Assembly (NCBI RefSeq): GCF_011043555.1 | Contig: NZ_JAAKGS010000007.1 | Coordinates: 216,283-280,282, forward strand | DNA length: 64,000 nucleotides | Source of the DNA: Sphingobacterium sp. SGR-19 | GTDB taxonomy: Bacteria > Bacteroidota > Bacteroidia > Sphingobacteriales > Sphingobacteriaceae | Reading direction: 5' to 3' | In this document: piece after piece, positions 58,124 through 64,000 of the stretch | Layout: every line of letters begins with the position of its first letter | Numbering within the stretch: the stretch's first letter is position 1 | Notes under the pieces: generated by a model | What the model was told of the DNA's origin: nothing | The model's input: the letters and a program-made list of their open reading frames with translations, nothing else | The model's database searches: none | Program-made: the position numbers and the translations under genes

Positions 58124-58525
58124 ATGACATTAGAAGAAAGAATAGAAGAATCAGAAACACGGGTCTGTACGACCGTGTTCCCTTTTTTGACAAACCATCA
58201 CGATACGTTATTTGGTGGGAAGGCCATGGCGATTATGGACGAGGTATCGTTTATGGCGGCAACGCGGTTTTGTCGTAAGCGTCTGGTAACAGTTTCAACG
58301 GATCGGATTGATTTCGAGAAAGCTATACCGAATGGAAGTATTATCGAGGCTATTGCACGTGTACATAGCGTGGGGAGAACGAGCGTAAAAGTAAAAGTAG
58401 CTATTTTTTTGGAGAAGATGTATGAGGAGGGGAGAGAACTGGCTATTCAAGGTATGTTTACTTTTGTCGCGTTGGATGAAGACAAGAAGCCCATTCCTGT
58501 TTTGCAGGGATTAGATTTGGAATAA
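58124..58525 (+). CDS. Hotdog-fold acyl-CoA thioesterase
   Basis: The 133-residue protein belongs to the YciA/BFIT acyl-CoA hydrolase group. The motif NHHDTLFGGKAMAIMDEVSF carries the catalytic Asn/Asp region and the start of the hotdog helix. STDRIDFEKAIPNGSIIEAI and SVGRTSVKVKVAIFLE follow as the core strands. It is a single hotdog domain, so it works as an oligomer. It begins 18 bases after the MutS-like gene. An AraC-type remnant follows its stop. Confidence 0.92.
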   Translation: MTLEERIEESETRVCTTVFPFLTNHHDTLFGGKAMAIMDEVSFMAATRFCRKRLVTVSTDRIDFEKAIPNGSIIEAIARVHSVGRTSVKVKVAIFLEKMYEEGRELAIQGMFTFVALDEDKKPIPVLQGLDLE

Positions 58526-58531
58526 CTCCTG

Positions 58532-58714
58532 TTGTTGACGCTGGATCCCCCCCCCCCGACTATCTTATCTATTGCATACGCTAAAAAGGTATTGAAACAA
58601 TCCGGTAGTGTTAAAGAAGCTTGTTTTTCTTCGGGTTTTTCCGATGTAAATTATTTCGTTCGTCTGTTTAGACAGCGTGGGGGGATCACCTCAGGAAAAT
58701 ACGCAATCATATAA
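58532..58714 (+). pseudogene. 3' remnant of an AraC-family regulator gene, with an 11-C run
   Basis: Only about 50 codons are recognisable as an AraC C-terminal helix-turn-helix: AYAKKVLKQSGSVKEACFSS, then GFSDVNYFVRLFRQRGGITS. The first helix-turn-helix and the whole ligand domain are missing, because the thioesterase gene ends 6 bases before. A run of 11 cytosines (58547-58557) lies at the front edge of the homologous part. The frame opens with TTG and has no convincing start, so it is most likely a decayed gene fragment left by deletion. Confidence 0.65.
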
Positions 58715-58726
58715 AAAAGGGACCCG

Positions 58727-59182
58727 CTACCTTTTCATCGCGCGGTCGAGTTCCCTTTTGCTTTCCCGTTCTTTGATAGTCTCTCGTTTATCGAAATCTT
58801 TTTTCCCTTGTGCTAAGGCTACTTCTACTTTAGCGTAGCCCCTTTCATTGATAAAAATTCGTAGCGGAACAATGGTGAAACCCTTTTCCTCGCCTTTTTC
58901 CTTTAACTTTTTCAGTTCCTTTTTGGTCAACAAAAGCTGACGGTCTCTTTTCGCCTCATGGTTGTAGAAAGAGCCAAATGAATATTCTGCAATATGCATA
59001 TTGCGAATGTATAAGCCATCTTCAAAAAAAGCACAGAAGCTATCGTTTATATTCGCTTTTCCTTGTCGGATAGACTTGATTTCGGTTCCTAACAAACAGA
59101 TCCCTGCTATATATTTATCCAACAGATGATATTCAAAAGATGCGCGTTTGTTCTTGATATTTATATTTGCCGATATCGCCAT
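58727..59182 (-). CDS. smpB: tmRNA-binding protein SmpB
   Basis: The 151-residue protein binds tmRNA and guides it into stalled ribosomes. Motifs are [40 protein letters not shown], the RNA-binding [20 protein letters not shown] and the basic tail [20 protein letters not shown]. The ATG at 59182 gives the usual N-terminus. A longer TTG start at 59203 lies within a -7 box and is rejected. It converges with the AraC remnant 12 bases away. Confidence 0.96.
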   Translation of the reverse strand: MAISANINIKNKRASFEYHLLDKYIAGICLLGTEIKSIRQGKANINDSFCAFFEDGLYIRNMHIAEYSFGSFYNHEAKRDRQLLLTKKELKKLKEKGEEKGFTIVPLRIFINERGYAKVEVALAQGKKDFDKRETIKERESKRELDRAMKR

Positions 59183-59200
59183 TTCAAATTGATTTAAACG

Positions 59201-59208
59201 CAAAAATA
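59201..59208 (-). promoter_or_regulatory. Candidate smpB -7 box
   Basis: CAAAAATA on the plus strand gives TATTTTTG toward smpB, about 20 bases before the ATG at 59182. Confidence 0.4.
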
Positions 59209-60747
<1,539 letters not shown>

Positions 60748-60751
60748 GGAA

Positions 60752-61873
60752 ATGATAGAGATAATTCCTGTTCAAACAGAGAAGCAAATCGCTCAATTTA
60801 TCGATTTGCCACACGATTTGTATGCCAAAGATCCAAATTATGTGCCCGAATTGTTTTTAGGGCAACAGGACTTACTCTCTCCCCGTAAACACCCATTCTA
60901 TAAACACTCGTCAGCGCAACCTTTTCTTGCTTATAAAGACGGGAACATCGTAGGACGTGTTTTGGCGATATGGAATACCAATCACAATGCTTTTAATAAA
61001 GTATCCGAAGGACAATTCGGTTTCTTTGAATCCATTAATGACCAGGCCGTAGCGAATAAATTACTCGATACAGCTGCAGAATGGGTAAAGTCCAAAGGAG
61101 GTACTTGTATCGTTGGGCCTATTAACCTCACAACAAATGACACTTGTGGACTTCTGGTAGACGGCTTTGATAGACCGCCCATGGTGATGATGCCTTATAA
61201 TCCTCGTTATTATCTAGATCTGATTGAGCATGCTGGTTACGGCAAAAAGGTAGATTTACGTGCCTATCTTGTCACAACGGAAACAGCCAATCGGCGTTCA
61301 GTGCTTCTGTTAGAGAGATTAGAGGAAAGATTGCGGAGGTCGGGTATCATCCTACGTCAGATCAATTTAAAAGATTTTGCGAACGAAGCGAAGAAAATAA
61401 AAGCGGTGTATAATAAAGCTTGGGATAAAAACTTAGGTTTTGTTCCGATGACGGATGAAGAATTTGATTATACCGCTAAAGAGTTAAAGATGATTGTAGA
61501 CCCCAAGTACTGTATTGTGGCGGAGCGGGGCGACGAGATTGTCGGTTTTGCGTTAGGGATTCCGAATATTAATGAAATTTTGATCCGTTTAAAGAGAGGT
61601 AGGCTATTACCATTCGGCATATTCAAATTGCTTTTTGGCCTGAAAAAGATCAAAATGATTCGAGTTTTGATGTTAGGGGTATTAGAGGGATATCGAAAAT
61701 TGGGTATAGAGGCTTGCCTGTATGGCCGTATTATAAAAAACGCAATTCCATCTGGGATTGAGGGCGCAGAATGTTCTTGGATGTTGGACGACAACTATAT
61801 GATGAACCACGCCATTGAACAGATTAACGCCGAATTCTATAAGCGCTATCGTCTGTACGAGAAAGCGATATGA
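60752..61873 (+). CDS. GNAT-like acyltransferase, candidate bacterial ceramide synthase
   Basis: The 373-residue protein has an N-terminal GNAT-like half (about 1-160, DLYAKDPNYVPELFLGQQDL, GNIVGRVLAIWNTN) and a C-terminal GNAT domain with the acyl-CoA loop region VLMLGVLEGYRKLGIEACLY and the end MLDDNYMMNHAIEQINAEFY. It begins 4 bases after spt and overlaps the next gene by ATGA. In Caulobacter a GNAT-type protein in the spt neighbourhood acts as bacterial ceramide synthase, N-acylating the long-chain base. This gene is the natural candidate for that step here, by family type and position. Orthology has not been tested. Confidence 0.72.
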   Translation: MIEIIPVQTEKQIAQFIDLPHDLYAKDPNYVPELFLGQQDLLSPRKHPFYKHSSAQPFLAYKDGNIVGRVLAIWNTNHNAFNKVSEGQFGFFESINDQAVANKLLDTAAEWVKSKGGTCIVGPINLTTNDTCGLLVDGFDRPPMVMMPYNPRYYLDLIEHAGYGKKVDLRAYLVTTETANRRSVLLLERLEERLRRSGIILRQINLKDFANEAKKIKAVYNKAWDKNLGFVPMTDEEFDYTAKELKMIVDPKYCIVAERGDEIVGFALGIPNINEILIRLKRGRLLPFGIFKLLFGLKKIKMIRVLMLGVLEGYRKLGIEACLYGRIIKNAIPSGIEGAECSWMLDDNYMMNHAIEQINAEFYKRYRLYEKAI

Positions 61874-62865
61874 AGAGAAAGATTCTAATAACTGGTGCGA
61901 GTGGTTTTGTAGGCTTTCATTTAGTTTCTGCGGCATTTGAAGCCGGTTACGTAGTACATGCCGCTGTACGCCGGTCCAGTCAAGTTGCCGATATCGAACC
62001 ATTTATCGAAAAATTTGTTTATCCGGATTTTAATGAGTCAAGCTCATTAGCAGCATTATTCTCTTCCGAAAAGTATGATTATGTTATACACGCCGCAGCG
62101 ATGACAAAAGCGAAATCGGAAGCGGAAATGATAGCGGTGAATGTAGGAGTGACCGAGCGACTGTTGGACGCTGTTTTTCACGCATCGCAACAGCCTGTGC
62201 GCTTTATATTTGTAAGCAGCTTGGCAGCTGTTGGACCGGTGGGTTATCTTGATGAGTTGATAACGGAAGATACACCTTATAATCCCGTGACTATGTATGG
62301 ACGTAGTAAACGGGAAGCTGAAAAGATGATTCGTGCTAAATTTGCTGAGAAGCCTGTTACGATCATCAGGCCTACAGCGGTGTACGGGCCGCGTGAGAAA
62401 GACCTTTTTATTCTGTTTAACACTATGAATAAAGGACTTGATGCTTATGTTGGGAAAGCGCCTCAAAAGCTTTCCTTTGTATATGTAAAGGATTTAGTGG
62501 ATGTTTTACTTAGGGCTTGTGTGTCTTCACAAGAGGGATTAACTGTCTTTAATATATCGGACGGTCATGTTTATTCGCGATATGAAATGGCGGAAATTTT
62601 TAAAAAAACATTCCGTAGAAAGCTTGTTCGTGTTCATGTGCCCTATAGGATAGTTAAAACAGTAGCGCAGATTTCACAATGGTTATATCGTAATTCTTCC
62701 AAAACCCCCGTTATTTATCCTGAACGGTTAGGAGAGTTAACTGCAGAGAATTGGGGATGTGATATTAGGCTTGCTGAGAAAAGGCTAGGATACCATCCGC
62801 AATATGATTTAAGTAGTGGATTGGCAGATAGCTTGCGTTGGTACAAAAAAAACAATTGGTTTTAA
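61870..62865 (+). CDS. NAD-dependent epimerase/dehydratase-like protein, candidate ceramide reductase
   Basis: This 331-residue extended-SDR protein has nucleotide-binding ITGASGFVGFHLVSAA, FVSSLAAVGP, catalytic YGRSK (MYGRSKREAEKM), RPTAVYGPREKD and a C-terminal substrate part. It starts within the ATGA overlap of the GNAT-like gene, so the two are probably translationally coupled. In Caulobacter an epimerase-like protein (CerR) reduces the 3-keto group in ceramide synthesis. By gene order this protein is the likely reductase, but a sugar epimerase role cannot be excluded from sequence alone. Confidence 0.75.
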   Translation: MKRKILITGASGFVGFHLVSAAFEAGYVVHAAVRRSSQVADIEPFIEKFVYPDFNESSSLAALFSSEKYDYVIHAAAMTKAKSEAEMIAVNVGVTERLLDAVFHASQQPVRFIFVSSLAAVGPVGYLDELITEDTPYNPVTMYGRSKREAEKMIRAKFAEKPVTIIRPTAVYGPREKDLFILFNTMNKGLDAYVGKAPQKLSFVYVKDLVDVLLRACVSSQEGLTVFNISDGHVYSRYEMAEIFKKTFRRKLVRVHVPYRIVKTVAQISQWLYRNSSKTPVIYPERLGELTAENWGCDIRLAEKRLGYHPQYDLSSGLADSLRWYKKNNWF

Positions 62866-62872
62866 AGACCGT

Positions 62873-63574
62873 ATGATGAGTCAAAAAATAAATAAAAAAC
62901 TCTTCCAAGACCGGAAGAGAACAAATGTGTTAAGTTCTGGAGAACAAAAGTTAATTTCTTATTTGGTGCCACGCATTCCTAGTTGGATTTCGTCTGATGG
63001 TTTGACAGCTATCGGATTGTTTGGTTCATTTATGATTCTGGGAAGCTTTCTTTTAGCGGAATATGTAGCGCGTCCTTGGTTGCTGTTAGGAATTGTGGGA
63101 TTTTTTGTGCAGTGGTTTGGTGATTCATTAGATGGGCGTATTGCTTATTATCGTAACAAATCGCGTAAATGGTATGGCTTTGCATTGGATATCGTCATGG
63201 ACTGGATCAGTACCGTGATGATAGGATTGGGGTACGTGTTTTATGCGACTGGTGATTTTAAATATTCAGGTTTTGCTTTAGTCGCGTTGTATGGTTGGGC
63301 GATGATTATTTCGCAATTACGCTACCGAATTACGGATAAATATACAATTGATGCGGGTTTGCTGGGGCCTACGGAGATTCGGGTGATTATATGCGCAGTC
63401 CTTTTATGTGAAGTCATTTTCGTCGGAAGTATTAATTATCTTGTGATTATTATTTGTATTTCTTTGTTCATTATCAATTGCATAGATACCAAAAAATTAT
63501 TGGATATGGGGGATGAGCGAGACTGGGAGGAAAAGAAAAACAAAGGGATTGCGACAAATGAAAGAGAAGCGTAA
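62873..63574 (+). CDS. CDP-alcohol phosphatidyltransferase-family membrane protein
   Basis: About 233 residues from MMSQKINKK with five or six hydrophobic helices. The CDP-alcohol phosphotransferase motif is present as GDSLDGRIAYYRN followed by YGFALDIVMD. It keeps the four Asp residues (DSLDG and D-x3-D). The position that is normally Arg in DGxxAR is Tyr (DGRIAYYR), with an Arg two residues later. Enzymes of this family make phospholipid headgroups; in the spt cluster it may add a headgroup to ceramide or its precursor. It starts 7 bases after the epimerase-like gene and overlaps the GtrA gene by 17 bases. Confidence 0.82.
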   Translation: MMSQKINKKLFQDRKRTNVLSSGEQKLISYLVPRIPSWISSDGLTAIGLFGSFMILGSFLLAEYVARPWLLLGIVGFFVQWFGDSLDGRIAYYRNKSRKWYGFALDIVMDWISTVMIGLGYVFYATGDFKYSGFALVALYGWAMIISQLRYRITDKYTIDAGLLGPTEIRVIICAVLLCEVIFVGSINYLVIIICISLFIINCIDTKKLLDMGDERDWEEKKNKGIATNEREA

Positions 63575-63968
63575 AGCAAAAATACGTGATTTTTTTCTTT
63601 CCTTTGGGAAAGCGCAGGTGTCTGCTTTTCTAGGTGGACTATTTGATTTTGCTATCTATACCATTGGCATACAGATCTTCGGATTTACGGCTTACATATC
63701 AAACATCATCAGTGGCTCATTAGGAGCTGTTGTTAATTTTACGATAAATCGATATTGGACGTTTGATAGCACGAGCGCCCCTGTTGGTCCGCAATTGGGG
63801 AAATTTGTTGTGGTTGTTATAGGCAGCATATTTTTAAAATCAACAGGTATATTCTTTTTAGTCGATCATCTTTCAGTGAACCCGTATTATTCGAAAATTA
63901 TAGTCGAAATTCTTGTTTCACTTGGTTTTAATTTTTTAATGCAGAAATACTGGGTGTTTAAAAAATAG
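63558..63968 (+). CDS. GtrA-family membrane protein
   Basis: About 136 residues with four transmembrane helices (FLGGLFDFAIYTIGIQIFGF, ISNIISGSLGAVVNFTINRY, FVVVVIGSIFLKSTGIFFLV, IIVEILVSLGFNFLMQKYWV). The family hallmark is NFTINRYWTF near the middle and FLMQKYWVFKK at the end. GtrA proteins are thought to flip polyprenyl-linked sugars or similar lipids. Cotranscription with the spt cluster suggests flipping or glycosylation of a sphingolipid. A start at 63513 is also open; 63558 (MKEKRKAKIRDFF) is preferred. The stop is 32 bases before the window end. Confidence 0.82.
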   Translation: MKEKRKAKIRDFFLSFGKAQVSAFLGGLFDFAIYTIGIQIFGFTAYISNIISGSLGAVVNFTINRYWTFDSTSAPVGPQLGKFVVVVIGSIFLKSTGIFFLVDHLSVNPYYSKIIVEILVSLGFNFLMQKYWVFKK

Positions 63969-64000
63969 GTTATCAATCTTCCAAAGGTTTAAAGAAGGTG

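Overview
The window looks like a chromosomal segment from a member of the Bacteroidota, most likely family Sphingobacteriaceae. The evidence is two SusC/SusD pairs, an ECF sigma/FecR pair, a DUF4954 protein, a serine palmitoyltransferase of the Sphingobacterium type, tRNA genes that mostly lack an encoded CCA, and repeated matches to the Bacteroidota -7 promoter box TAnnTTTG. Genus or species cannot be settled from sequence reading alone.

Layout. 1-3770: the 3' part of a TolC-like efflux gene, then an NtrC-type response regulator and its histidine kinase. 3798-5660: a shortened methyltransferase-like gene, a large nested inverted repeat, and an Omp85-type barrel gene. 5756-8780: tRNA-Thr, Tyr, Gly and Thr, then tuf, tRNA-Trp, secE and nusG. 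8780-11077: katG on the opposite strand, lying exactly where rplK would normally follow nusG. 11236-21868: rplK, rplA, rplJ, rplL, rpoB and rpoC with their own promoter and terminator. 21857-35367: a probable KDG kinase, a SusCD locus with its own sigma/anti-sigma pair, a phosphodiester glycosidase-like lipoprotein and a BACON/beta-helix lipoprotein, then a mannonate oxidoreductase-like SDR, UxuA and a LacI regulator. 35374-46788: housekeeping genes (lolA, ftsK, tyrS, ACP phosphodiesterase-like, permease, glmS, DUF4954). 47016-54538: a second SusCD locus headed by a TIG/NHL lipoprotein. 54613-59182: a DUF4886 hydrolase, pcm, a membrane MutS-like ATPase, a thioesterase, an AraC remnant with an 11-C run, and smpB. 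59539-63968: a probable sphingolipid operon (spt, GNAT-like, epimerase-like, CDP-alcohol phosphotransferase, GtrA).

How the genes work together. The SDR, UxuA and the KDG kinase form a path from fructuronate through mannonate and 2-keto-3-deoxygluconate to KDPG. The same 11-base element, ACGAAATCGTT, lies upstream of both the SDR-uxuA operon and the kinase gene about 9 kb away. This suggests a small hexuronate regulon under the neighbouring LacI protein. The kinase copy sits in the divergent region shared with the ECF sigma gene, so the first SusCD locus may be tied into the same control. The last five genes appear to be a ceramide/sphingolipid pathway: Spt for the first step, then proteins resembling the GNAT-type bacterial ceramide synthase and the epimerase-like ceramide reductase, then a headgroup-type transferase. 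These last role assignments are inference from family and gene order.
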